Positions 31,301 through 46,300 of a stretch of 58,980 bases of DNA are shown here, one piece after another; position 1 is the first letter of the stretch; each line of letters opens with the position of its first letter. A program made the position numbers and the translations under genes. Origin of the DNA: a virus; the IMG/VR virus record IMGVR_UViG_3300020470_000900, positions 1 through 58,980 of that record; one strand, given 5' to 3'. The notes beneath the pieces are model-generated. The model did no database searches, was not told the origin of the DNA, and saw only the letters and a program-made list of their open reading frames with translations.

Positions 31301-34300
31301 TTATGAACCTTAACACCGTTAGATGTTCCAGAAACGAATGTATGTGTATAAGCACCAAATAGAGTTCTACCAACAAATACATCAAATGTAGTGTTAGTTG
31401 AAGCTTCTACAACACTCCATCCTCTTCTAAACACTGGGTCAGTCTTACGAGGATATGCATGGTTTGTAGCATTTCCATCTTTAGTACAACTAAAGGTAAT
31501 AGCACCTTCTTCAAATCTAACTAACTCACCAGCAACTTTCATGCAAGGATTAGCGGTTACACCAACACATGTATGCTCACTAAGATCTTGAGACTTACCA
31601 ATAAACAAATCAAATGTATTTTCAGTTCTATTCTGTGCAGGTAACCATTGATCTCTTGCAGGGTCACCTGGACGTGGGTAGAAGTGGTCTGTTGTCTCAT
31701 CATCTAATCCACAACGGAATATAAATGCACCATCATTAAGTCTAACAAGGTTACCATTGTATACCTGATGAGCAGATGATGTAATAGTTAACATTCCAGT
31801 AGCAGGGTCATAAGCAGCACCAGTACAATTTCTAGTACTTGGTGGATTTAATAATGAACCGATAGTAACGGTCATCATACCTGTTAATGGGTTATATGAT
31901 GCATCAGTTGCAGTCTTATCAATTTCAGAAATATCAATAACGTCAACAGCAGTACCACGAGCAGGGTCAGTTAATCTTGGATATGCGTGGTCGGTTGCTT
32001 GACCGTCCATATTACATGAGAAGAGGAATGCTCCATCTCTAAGTCTAATGCTATCACCAACCATTAAATTAGGATGTCCACCTAATCCAGGAGAACCAGG
32101 AGCAGAAGAAGTGATTGTTAATGCACCAGTTACAGGAGTATAGCTTGCACTAGAAACATCATATGCAATATTATGTGTCTTACCAACATCTAAAGTAATT
32201 GTATTATCCTTATGAATAATACCATTAGGATCTGCAGACTTAAATGTATGCAATGAAAGGTCAGTAGATATACCAACATTTACATCAAATGTATTAGTAG
32301 TTACATTAACAATCTTATGCAATCTACCGCTAGCTGGATCTGTAGAACGTGGATATCTATGCTGAGTTATGTTGTTGTCCAACAAGCACTCAAATGTAAG
32401 TGATTCATCAGCAATACGAACTTTATCACCATAAGCAAATCCATGATTAAACACCGTTATTGTTAATAAACCTGACTCAGGTGTATATGATGCAGAATTT
32501 GCAGTATGAGTAGTTCCTTCATATAGAATAGGTACACTATCCTGATAGATGAAATCATTTTCTCTTGGATATTTCTTAACAGACTGCAATCCATCCATAG
32601 TACATCTGAATGGAAGACTACCTGTAGCAACCTTAATATTTGTACCAGCTCTCAATCTATGCTCACCAATAGTCATCTTAAGAAGACCTGTTGAACCACT
32701 GTATGTTGCAGCAGTAGGATTGAATATTACGTCAGGTGTTTTACCAACATCAACTTGGAAAGTTGTTGAGTCAACAATAACAACATCTAACCAACCTTGA
32801 CTTGCATGGTCAGAAGCTCTTGGATACTTATGCTCAGACCTATTCTGATCCATAGTACAAGTAAACGTTAGAGACTCATCTTCAATTTGAAGTTTAGAAC
32901 CTGCTGTAAGATTATGAGCACTAGCAGTTGTACATGTAAGCATACCAGTAACAGGGTTGTATCCACCACCATTGATTGATAATGATGTTTCACTAAACAA
33001 ACCATGTGATGCTTTTAATATTTTTAATTCGCCAGTTGCAGCATTATATTCTGCTCCTGAAGGTGTAAATTTAGTTGCAGCATTACCACTAGATTCTGTA
33101 ATACTAGTATCAAATTTTTGCTTATGTCCATGATGACCTTGAACATCCCAAGCATCATTGGTTATGATATATCTTAAAATTTGATTTAATTTACCATATG
33201 TCCAAACAGTTTCTACAATTTCATTTTCAACGTTGAGTAATTTGACATTGTTTACATCTTCTCTATCAACATAGTATGATGCAGCAGTCCAAATCTTTTC
33301 ATTACTACCATTACGTAAATCGGATGCAATAGACCTACAAATATCTTTAACATCATCTTGGCAATTTACACTACCATTAATGACAGTGAAATCTGGGAAT
33401 TTCTGTTCTAGTAGATATACTGCCTCTTCAGCAATGAAGTCTAAGTTAGATTCAATCAACGTAGCAGCATTGTAATACCTATTAGTATTTCCAACAAAAC
33501 CTCTAGAAACTGCTCTACCAACATTAACTGTAATTGTAGTACCAGTTACTGAATCAATTGTTAATGCTACTCCATGTGCAGGGTCAGTTGGTCTTGGATA
33601 TCTATGCTCAGTTGCATGATTATCCTTATCACAAGTGAATGGTAACTTATCAGTACCAATAGTTACAGTATTAGATGTTGTAAAACTATGAGATCCAATA
33701 GTCAATACTAAAACACCAGTCTCACCATTATAAGTTGCGTCAGTAACATCCTTTACAGTTCCATCGTTAAATGTAAGAGCAGCATTTGAAGTACCAGCTA
33801 CAAATGTATGATTACCAACATAACGAACGGTAGAAATTATAGCATCGTTATTGAAATATTCTCCCTTTGTGAATGACTCAGAACCAGACCAATCTTGTAC
33901 CCATTGCTGACCATCTTTACCATCAAAATGAAGTAACATCTTAGTATTATCATCACCTTGGAATATCCCAGCTAAAGGTGTAAATGCACCAGAATATCTG
34001 ATATTGTCAGAGATTCTTACCTCATCAATATGACCAATAAACCCAGTTGAGAAAGCATAACCAACACCAATAAAGAGTGGTTTAGCAACGTATGTTGTAG
34101 CATCAGTTCCTGTACCAACCTCAACACCATCAATATACAACTTACCAGATGTACCTGTTCTAGTGTAAGCAACATGAGCCCATGTATCAGCAGTTAGAGA
34201 TGTTCCAACAGAAGTTACAAGATCTGCATTATTAACATTCCAACGAACTTGACCACTTTCAACATATACTCTCAATGCAACTTCATTAGCACTTGAAACT

Positions 34301-37300
34301 CTTGTATCAAAAATATCAATAGTTCCACTTAATGAAGAAGAATCAGGACGTACATAAAATTCAAAAGTAAAGTCACCAGTACCAAAAGCAATTTCAGAAG
34401 TTGTTTGACACCAGATATAATCTGTTGTTCCAGCAGTTAATTCTAATGAACCAGCACCATACTTCTTCTGTGCTGTATCAATCTGAGCATTACCAGCAAA
34501 AGTAAAATCAAAATAGTCTTCACCATTAGACTTAGTTCTACCAATCTTACCAAGATATACTGTATTACGTGCTTGGTTATATCCAATAACTTCAGCCTTA
34601 GTATCTCTAGATCTTATAACTTGACCAGAACTAAAGAATCCATTTCCTTCTTTATCATAGAAGGACATTTTTCTAACCTTACCTTCTTCACCAGTTACAA
34701 ATTCATTGGTATTATTACCATATTCAATCTTATAATTACGAATATTCTCATTAAGTTGTAATGTTCCTGTTAAATTATTAAATGGAACAATATAATTGTT
34801 AATCTGTTCATTAGCTGGGAAGTTACCATTATAAGGAGTTAGATTATCAGTAGCATCAACAATACTTACTGCAGATGATGCAATGTCATCTAAGACAACA
34901 TTTGGATAAGTCTGAGATGTAATTCTGTTGAATAATAATCCAAAGAATGAAGAACCAGGAGAGATGTCAACCTGACCAATAAATTCTTGAGTTACAGGAT
35001 CTTGATAAGCAGATGTTGAAGTAATTCTTGCTATAACACCAGACTGTGCTCCATAGATAACATCATTCAACTGAATATCAAATAATCCAGGTGTTGATGT
35101 ATATGTACCTGCAGTCTTACTTAAAGTTAATTTATCAGTAACCTCAATTTTAGTACTATAAAGTGGAGTATCATCTTGCTGATTCTGTGCAGTTGTACCA
35201 AGAACATTTCTTACAACTGTAAGTGATGTTGATTCTGCATTATCTACAGTGCTTATAAGAGTAAAGATTTCAGATCCTACCTGATAATTAACATTTGCAT
35301 CAAATGTTCCTATAGGTACTGGTTGGTCAGTATCTGCAGTTGGGTCAACAACTTCAAATACAGTTGTAGAAGGACCAATAGAATACCTTAATTTAGCAAT
35401 AGGCATCTCTTGACCAGTTTCTAAGTTAACTGCTTCAACCTTTGCAGTATTACCTTCTAGGTTTGTAATATTTTCACCAAAAGTATATAATCCTATACTT
35501 CCAACTGGAGTTACAGATGCTAAGTTTCCAGCAAATCCTGTTGCTACAACGTTACATAGTTCACCAAGTACAAAACTACCATCAGTTATATAACCAGTAA
35601 CTACATTACCAACTACTTTCAATACAGTAAATCTAGCATCAGAAGAACTACCCTTAATCTCATTACCAAGACCAGGATAAATTCCACTAGGATTATTGAA
35701 TATCATTTCATATCCCTGAATAGGCTCAATAGTAACAGAAGCATATTTAACACTTGCTGGTGGTTTTGGTGGTTCAGTGAATACTATAGAATCCTGTTGG
35801 ATTGTAAATGCTGTCTCTGGGTTCTGTACAACACCATTCAAGACAACCATTAACTGATTTGCGTTAGCAACAACAGTACCACCATTAACTGTTAATGGGA
35901 ATGAAGTCTTAATACCATCAAACTGGTCTGATATATCATCAACTCTCTGTACAACAGAAGTTAGAATGTTCTCAGAAGATGTCAATCTCTTCTGTCTGAA
36001 TAGTACTTCTGTATTATTAAACTCAGTATAAATTGGATCTACAAGAGCAAAGTTTTGAATATTTGGAACAATTGCTTCTTGAGCAAGTTCTACAGACTTA
36101 GTAAGTTCAAAGAAAGTATCTTTATTAGGAATCTCTCCATACTCATTCAAGTTCAACTCACCAAACACCTTAAACGATGCAGGGTGAACGTTTCTGATTA
36201 GAATTTCTTTCCACTCACTAATAGAAACAGCAGACTTAACAGCATAAGAGAAGTCTTGATAGTAGTAAGAGTCTTGAATCTTCTGAATAATTTCAGATGG
36301 CTTACCAACATCATCAATGAATTGACCAGTAGTTTTAGTGATAGAACCAATATCTAGAACACCACGAGCAAACTTAAGGTCACTAATAGTACCAGAAGAC
36401 TTAGAAATAACACCAGTTATTTGTTCACCTTCTGAAAATACACCATCATAATCAACAATCTTAAGAATTCTAGGTCCAATCTGCCAACCAGAGTTAGTTG
36501 AAACATATCCTTGTGCTGTTGCTGTCTCTAAAGAATCACCTTGATAAACAAGTTCACCTTCAAGGAAGGTAGAAGTAATAACATTAGCAGTAGCTTCACC
36601 ACCGAATGATTCAGTTAAGATACTCTGACGACCATCACCAGCGTTAACAAATGATAGTGCATCACCCAATTCTGCGTTTTGAGGAGTAATAGCAATCTTT
36701 AATTGATCATCTTCTAGAGAGTTTGCACTACCAGAAATTGCATAATAAGTAGTATTTGGATTAAGACGACCTGTTGCACCAGCAGATAGAGGATAATCAG
36801 CACCATCTCCAGTATCTGTTACAGCAACACTAATTTCAGCACCATTAGTAATACCATGTGGATAAGCAAACTGTAATAAACCTAAGTCGAGGTTTACAAC
36901 GTAGTTGAATGAAGACCTAAGACTTACACTAGGAGTAGAAGAATATCCAGCACCTGGGTCTTTAACTTCAATAATATCCAATCTACCATTCTTAATAGTT
37001 GCTTCAGCAGTTGCTCCAGATCCACCACCACCTGTAATAACAACAGTAGGTGCTAATGAATATCCAGAACCTGGATTTGTAACAGTAATACTCTTAAGAA
37101 TACTTGTAGAAGTTAACTGAGCATTAAGTGGGAATGTAATCTCAGGACGTAAAGTATAGTCATGGGGATAATCATAACCAAAGTTATTGTTCTTAAGTTT
37201 CTTAATCTTACCAACCTTATCACCCTTAGTAAAGATAGATGCTTCAGTACCGAAAGGTGGTATAACAACTTGTAAATCTGCACCAGATCCTGTAAGACCA

Positions 37301-40300
37301 GCACCAAGAATTCCAGGAACACCTTCAACGTCAATTGAAGCACTAGTATATCCTTTACCTGGAGATGTGACAAGAACTTCTTGAATCTGACCTGGAATTG
37401 TTATACCTTCATCATCTTGCCCATCAGCAACAGTAATTTGAACAAATCCACCTTCACCATCACCAGCAATAGGTACACCATTATATGTTCCTACAGCATA
37501 TTCAGTTCCTGGTTCAACAATTTGAACTCTTTCAATCTTTCTTGTAGATGCAATACCAGTAACAATAGGTAACTTAGTATAGAAACCACCTGGATTAATA
37601 ATACGAATATCACCAATAGCACCAACTGCCTTTAATGAACTTGTAGTATATGATGTTCTTGAAATATCACCAATACCTTCTGGTTCATTTAATAATGGGA
37701 ATTTAAATACATCAGCACCACGAGTAATTGTTTGACCAGAAGTACTGCTAATTGTAAATGTACCAGTATAAGGTGAATCTGTTACATCAAGATAACTGTC
37801 AGAAATTACAGGAGAATCTTCACCAGTTCTAGAAGGATCGAAATAGTAAGAGATATTAGTAACTATATCATTATCAACTTTCAACTTAACTGATGGATTT
37901 GGTTCTCCTTGACCAGTTAAACCAGGAGTTCCAATTCTTTCAATAGAGTTGAATGAATATTCCAACTTATAAAGATTATCCTTAGCAAAAGATAAATTAC
38001 CACCAACAAGTGTAGAATGACTTAAATCAAAGATATACTGGTGTCCATAGTACATCTTTAGAGTTGGAGACTTAACAAATATACCAACACTAGCAGCATT
38101 AGTTGCAGGAGCAGTTATAGCAGTTTGTGGTAACTTGTAAGTAAATTCAAGTGGACTTACAACAGTATCAACAGCAAATGCACCATCATACTCATCATAA
38201 ACAAGACCACTATCTGTTTGTGATGGATTACCATCAACATAAACAATTTCACCTTCAGATAAGTAATGACTTGTTCCTGTGATTACATAGACCTCATCGC
38301 TATTATTAACAGCAGTTATTTGAAGTATTCTTTCTAGATTAGAAATCAATGTAATCTTAGTAACACCTGTTAAATTTGTTATCTGACATGTATTGTAATT
38401 AGCATTGAAAGATATATCGTTAGATGTAAGTGAAACTACAGATCCAACAATAAACGATGAACTACCACCAATTTCATCAATTCTAACTGAATAGTCACCT
38501 ACATTAAACGGTTTAAATCTAGCAAAGTCATCTAAGTTATTAGTACCACCAATATTAGCAGGAGCATCATAAGTGGACATATCAATGTCAAATGTTCCAG
38601 GAGTTGTATTGTTTACCTGTGCGAAGGTATATGCCTTCATTTCATTAACATCATTTGGAACAGGACCAACTATTCCATAAGTATCTTGTTCATCAAATTG
38701 CTCACTAACTAAAATACCAGTGTTTAAATCATTACTCCAAGGATTATTCTGAACAGCAACATAAATTTTTCTGTTAGGTATATCAGATTTAATGATATAT
38801 CCACTATTAATGAAGTTACCATTAGAAAGATTATTAAGTCTTAACTTAGCACCAGTAGTGAATATGAACGGTTGATTTATAGTTAACTCTTGAATATTAT
38901 CAATTTTAACTGTATTAGTAACCTTAAAGAAATACCTATCCTTAACTACAGCAGATACTTGTAATTTTTGAGAACCTGGAGAAGGAACAGTTGCTGTTCT
39001 AGAACTCCAAATATCATTAGTATATGTTAATGTCTCCGTACCAGGAGTCATTGTTATAGTAGCATCATCAAAGTCTAAAGTTTGTAGACCTGCATCACCC
39101 AATGCAAAATCAGCTTCACCTATTGTCATTGAAGATCCAGTAACAGGAGTTACAGCAGTTCTGACAAATCCTAATTGAGTATTAGTTTGTACACCTTTAT
39201 CACCCAATCTAGTAGCATCAGCATTCTTATCTACTTTTAAATTCCATGCATTATGGTCAATATAATCATACTTGGTTAAATTATTAGTAAACCAAGCAGT
39301 GTCTGTCCAAGCAAAGTCCAATGCAAATGATGCAACAGGAGGTAAACTTGAAATATCAGAAGGTACAGTAACAGGAACTGCTCTATTTCTTAATCTAATA
39401 TTATCAATAAAGAACTGACCTTGATAATTCTGATTGAAATCTGTAGCACCAGTACCAAAACCAATCTGGTTACCAAAGTATAGATCTTTAGTAGCAAATG
39501 AAGTATTTGATAATGTACCACTTATTACTTCTATACCATTAACATATGCTTTAAATACATTACCTTCTTTCCTTACAGCAATGGTTTGCCAACTATTGTC
39601 AGCATACATTGTTGTTTGTGTGGATGATTGTCCAGAACCATTAATTAACTGAGTTGTTTGGTTGGTAATAACCATCTGCAACTCACCAGAGGAATTATCA
39701 TATCCTAACCATAGTCCACCAGTAGCATCTCTAGCACCACCAATACCCATTATAGTTTGAACATTTTGTGATAAAGTCTGAGATTGTGATCCAGATTTGT
39801 ATATAAAGAACTCTAAAGTCCAATCATTTGCTAATGTTGTACCTAAATCAGTTCCAGCAACCTTAAGATAAGAATTTTCCCATGTAGAACTAGACCCAGC
39901 TGGTTGATAACCATAGATCTTTGCCATATTATCATCATAAGTTATAGCATTACTTGCTCCAACTGAAGTTAAAGTATAGTTGCCAGTCAGATCTGTTTGC
40001 TCATTAGCAGCAAAATCGAAGATAAACTCATTTCTATTCCATTGAGTTTGACCAGAAAGGTAAACATCACCAGAATTATCAGTATTAACTGAATGAACAG
40101 TTATACCTTCAATACGGTTTTGATTAAATTCATTAGTTGTATGATTCTTAATAATACCATTATATCCAATCTTAACTGAATCTACGGTTTTAACACCAGT
40201 TGTACTATTGTCTCTACTAAATGCAACATTTAAATCTCCAAATATATCGATAGAACTCCTATCTGCCATAGTGATATCTCTACCAGGAGCAACATAACGA

Positions 40301-43300
40301 TAATTCCAAATTATACTACCAGTTCTACTAACTTTACAAACCCAGAAACTATCTTTCTGTGTAGGATCAGACTTAAGTCTTAATGAAGCAGAAATATAAC
40401 ACTCATTAAATTCGTCAAAGACAAGACTACCATCAACTAATGAATATATGGATGTACTGTACTCTTTAATAAAGTCTATATTAATTGCACTTGTAGTTAA
40501 AGTTGCTTTACCAAATGCAAGATTAACATCAGTAGTAGATTGATTTAACCCCACTTCCATTATGAAGTATAATTCAGTAGCTCCCTCAGTGGTCGTTATG
40601 ACCTTCATATCTACAATCTTTTCAGATTTACTAGTAGATACAAGCTTTCTCTTAATAGCAAAATTACCAGTACTGTCAATAGATGCTAAAAATGCATCAT
40701 ATGGGTTACTGGAATTTGTATTAGTATAACCACCAATAATGAAACGAGTATCACTCCATTTTTGAATTGCAGATACATGGTCAGCACGAGTAGCACCAGA
40801 GATACCAGCATATCCTTTCTGGAATTGTAATCCAGCACTTAATCCATTTTCTGCCTGAGTATACTTAGCAAGTATAACATCTGGATTATATGCGTTAAGT
40901 AGATTGGAATTTGGCTTATTATTACCAACAACCCAAACATCAAGACCATCTACATAAAGTTTTTGGAACTCTGTATAGTACTGTCCATCAGTACTTTCTA
41001 AAGTATTCTCCCACTCTTTAACACCTGTAGCAGATAATTTAGCAACAAAACCTACTGTATTTCCAACAGCATCCTTTGTTTTACCACAAATAAAGATCTC
41101 TTTATTATCACTAACGTAAGTATCATTAATTTTAACATAATTCTGATTTTCAAGTTTAGAAATATAATAATCTGCTTTCTTAAAGACCTGTGGATGAGAT
41201 AATATAACACGAGGATTGGATGTATATCCAGAACCAGAATTTAAAATATTAACTTGATCAATAGCACCAACAGTTGATACAACTGCTTCTAATTTTCCAG
41301 AAGTACCATCACCATCAATTGTAATAGTTGGTGGAATGTCTGTATTGTATCCAGAACCTCTTTGGTCAATAATAATCTCTTCTATACCTTTATATTGACG
41401 AACTACAAACGTTTTGTTTGTATTCTGCATTATAGGAGTATAATCTATATAAACAACATCACCAGCAATTAGATTATGGGGATCTGCTGTCTGTAAGACA
41501 CCATAATTAGCACCACTAATATTCTCGAAATCATATGAAGCAACTGATTCACCCTTGATTTTTGAAATACGAGCAGATACACCAGCTCCATCAGTATCGG
41601 TATTATCAAATATTAATCTATCATCTACCTGATAGTTCTTACCTGTGTTCTCAACAGTAAATCCAGTAACAGAAGCATCTTCAAATTTAGTTGTTGTTTC
41701 AACTTCAATATCAACTTTAGAGTCAAATTTAACTTTAGGGAAGTAATCAAATAACTGTAAAGGTGACTCCTCAAACATTTGATCGGGGTCAGCAGTCTCT
41801 TCTGGACCTATAATTCCATCTCTATTCTCATCCTCCACTTCAAACAACAAGATCTCGCCATCTTCAGTTGTTAAAGCAGCAGTAGAAGCATTAGGAACCC
41901 TTTCAACATCAATATCAACATTCTCATAAGGGTCTCTATAACGTACAACTCCAGTTGGTATATTTTGCTGAATTGCATTTGCACTAAGGTTCCATTCATC
42001 AACAACAGAGTTGAAACTTGGTCCTATAACATATGGGAAAAGTGGACTACCTGCATCAGTAGCATCAATAGTAACGAAATAAGCATAAGCACCATCAGGG
42101 AAATCAGGAGTCTTACAGAAACGACCATTATACTGGTCTAAATCACCCAATCCAAAACTATACTCATAGTCTTCTACAAAATTACCAGCAGGCTCTTCTG
42201 TTAATAATGGACCAGCAGTTCTATTTGGATTTGGATTAGTAGTATCATCATAAACCAATTCATCCTTTAATTTGTAAGAAGTTCTAAGTCTTACAATGGC
42301 AGAACTTTGGTCAGTAGGATCATTATATCCATAAGGACCATAAATTGGATTACCATCAAATGCCCAACCGATAATTGGAGAGTGAGTTAACTGCTCTTCT
42401 TGTTCGAGAATATTTCCTGTGCCAATTTCTTCATAAAGGTTATCTCCAAGAATATATCTCATCCTTTGAGGATTGGATAGGTGAGCATACTCACCACCAT
42501 ACTCATTATTGTAACCAGTAAATACAGAACCTTTAGCAGTATCAAACTGTGAAGTTGCTTGAAGGTTATAATTCCATTGGAATACATTTGCAGTAAAGGT
42601 AGCATTTTGTCCAACAGAAGTCAGATTAATGATTGTTGTACCTTGAACGTAGTTAATACCTTTATTAATGATCTCAATATTAGTAACCCTACCAGCATTT
42701 TCACCATCAGTATCAATAGTAGCACGAGCAACAGCACCAAATCCTTCACCTTGAACAGTTACTTCAGGTGCAGTAGTATATCCAGATCCAGCAGAAATGA
42801 TAGCAATAGATATAATTCTACCATCATTAACAATTGCTTGTGCAACAGCACCTTTACCAGAACTTAATGTTACTGTTGGACTTGAAGTATACTCAACACC
42901 ACCATTAGTAATACCAATAGACTGAATAGGTCCACGAACAGATGCAGTACCAGCAGCACCATTTCCACCACCACCAACAATAGTAATAAGTGGTTGTGAA
43001 GTATACCCAGAACCGCCTGAGTTGATTAGAATACGTGAAACTGACCCTTTAGTGATAATAGCAGTTGCAGCAGCACCAGAACCGCCTCCTCCAACGATTG
43101 ACACCAATGGAGATGAAGTATATCCAGAACCGCCATTAGTTACAGTAATCTCACTAAGAGAACCGTTAACTACAACACTTGCAGTTGCACCTTCTCCTCC
43201 ACCACCTGTCATAGTAATTGCAGGAGGAGATGCAGCATCATATCCAGATCCAGCATTAGTAATGCTAACATCGGTTACAGCACCAAAGGTTTTTGCTTCA

Positions 43301-46300
43301 GTTGACTTATAAGACCAAATTGATACACCATTTACCCAAGTACCAATCGGACCTGAAGAAATAGCATTCTTAGTTGAAATTGTAGTAGGTACTTTAGGGA
43401 ACCTATTTAATTTACGTTGGTTACCTGGAAGTAGAGCAGAACCAGGGAATGGACCTATCTCATAGTTAGGAATACCTGTAGAAGCAACATAAACATAATT
43501 ATCATTAAAGAATGAGTTTTGTATGTTAGTGGTATAAGGACTAACTGCATTATTAACAGCAGAATTAATAGATTTACCTTTATTAAGGTCAACAGATACT
43601 AAAATATTACCCTGTGGTATAACAGTAGCAGGTTGAGGTAGATTATACTGGAATATAAGGTCACTATCCCTAGAAGTTACTAAGAATGTTCCGTTATAGA
43701 TGATTGGATTAGCACCATAAATGGTAACCTGATCTCCAACCAATAAACCATGAGGATTGGTACAAGTTATAGTAGCAGACTGATTATTAACACCACCATA
43801 AGTTACAGTGTCAACATCAATCAACTTTTTGACGTTATACAACCAAGTAGTAAGTTCTGGACCAATACCAGTACCACCAAGCTTAGAAACCGTTAATTTA
43901 TCTCCAGGTAAGTAATAAGAACCTGTATCTGTTAATGTAGTTTGTTGAGCATCAACAATACCAACAATATTCATTACAACTTCTTGAGGAGTTCCCTTAT
44001 TAAGGTAAACTCTAAAGTTTGATGTTACTTCAGTAGCAGAATCCCAATCTTCAACTATATTATTAACTGAACGAGTACATTCAATAAACTGGTTAAGTGA
44101 TTTCTCTTTATATTGTACAAGTTCTGCATCAGATCCAGTACCGATTAAAAATTCACCGTTTCTTTCTGGCCAACCGATAGTAGAGTCAACTGTAATAATA
44201 CCATCGGTAAAATTCAAAGGCTCTGCAAGTTTAGTCTTATATGGAACTGTAAACGTACCATTAATAGTTTCTTCAGAAAGAACCAATTCATATATTGTTA
44301 GTTCTGAAGTTTTAATAGAAATAAAGTTTTCTACAAGAGCACTTGCTGCTTGAACATTATCATCTGCTATATCTCTATCTTGTATCAATAAAGCATCTTT
44401 TATATTATTAGAATCACCACTAACCAAAGTTGCCCGAAGAATTGTATCAATAGACCAAGTAGCATCAGAAGGCTTAATTATTTGGTCTTTTGGATATGAA
44501 ATGCTTACAGTTTCACCATATAATAACTTAAAGAGATAAGCAATACTATAAGAAGTACCTTTAGAAGCATAAAAGTCCTTAATAGTCTTAATTGCTGTTC
44601 TAACGTCAATTTGAGAGTAATCTAGAGAAGGTACATCAGGTAAGAACTGTTCTGTATACTTATCAAGCAATCTCTTGATGAATAACGCATCTAAACATTT
44701 AACAGGAGTATTTGTAACTGCTGTAGCTGCTACTGTAACATCAGAGAATATTGCATTACCATCTTCAGAATATTCTTTAATACCACTTGCTGCTCTAGCA
44801 CATCCTTCAAATTTTGCTTTACTATATCCAGTACCATTTTGATTTACTGTAAATCCAGTAACTTCATTAAGTCCAACTGTAGCAGATGCTTCTGATGAAG
44901 GTGGTTCTTGAATAAAGATAGTTGGAGGTTCAGTTGCACTATATCCAGAACCAAAATTGGTTATATTAATATCAATAATCTGACCATTGAAAATAGATGC
45001 AACAGCAGTAGCTCCAGTACCACCAGCATAGTTACCAAGTTGATCTACTCTTTCATCAACAATATAAACTGATGGAACATCTTGATATCCACTACCACCA
45101 TTTAAAAGTTCAATATCGGTTACTCTTCCATCACCATCAACTTTTGTTTGGAGAATTTGTGCTCCTGTTGGATCTACAACAGCAACTCTAGGAGTTCCTA
45201 CATATCCCTGACCAGCATTTAATACCTCAACAGAAGTAATTCTTCCATCTGTTAATACTGCCCTCAATGATGCTTTAATACCATCTTCTTCAGTAGGTTC
45301 ATCAATATAAATGTCAGGTACAGTTGTATAACCAATACCACCATCAAGTACAGTTATACCACCACTAACAGAACCGTTAGATATTGTTGGAGGGGCAATT
45401 TTACCGCCTCCAGGTTGCCTAAAGCTAAGTCTAGGTGTGAATGTATATCCACTACCTGAATTAAGTACTTCTAGTCCACTAACAGCACCATTTGTAACAG
45501 TTGCTCTAATACTTGCTGTTGTAGAACCTGGTTTTGTAGGTGCTTGAACATCTACTAAAGGTGGGTTTGTATCACTATATCCATATCCTCCATCAAGAAG
45601 AGAAACACTCTTAATACCATTAACTAATGCAGTTGCAGCTGCTCCAGATCCATTTTCAGACTTAATAGAAACTTTTGGTGGATATTCAAACCTATAGTTA
45701 CTACCATTAGTATTTGTAGAAATACCAGTTAAAGTACCAGCATCATCTATACGTGCATACCCAACAGCACCTGCACCGAAAGAAGGAATTGGTGCTTCAA
45801 CAGAGTATAATGATAAGAATCTACCATTTAAAGGTGCTTCTTTAAATATAAACTGATTTCCATCAATAAAGAAGTCTACTTTTGGAATAAGAAGTTTATT
45901 ATCATAAATCGCTAAAACATACTCATCTATAACAGGTTCGTATGAAACACCACTTCTTGTTATAGTAAATTGACGCTTACCTTCACCAAAACTATTAGAT
46001 ATATTATCAATTGAAACAATATTACTTTCAACAAAACCACTCAAATATGTAATGAAAGTTAAATCTGCCCCATCAGCATCAAGTTTTTGTCTAGGAGCAG
46101 TTGTGAAGATTATATCAGTACCTTCTACAGTATAATCTATATTAGGAATTAGAACCTCACCATAAGACTGTACAATCAAATGTTGTGCAGAAGGTGGAGC
46201 TACAGGATTATTTTGAGAAGTTAATGAGAATTTTTGAGTAGTTCCATCAAATAATGCCAATGGACTTGCAAGACCCAACCACTTTAATTTAACCTGTTCG

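Noticed and set aside
26320-33770. Regularly spaced repeats resembling a CRISPR array
   Set aside because: The period is about 300 bases, the repeats are diverged at DNA level and they keep an open reading frame; they are protein modules.
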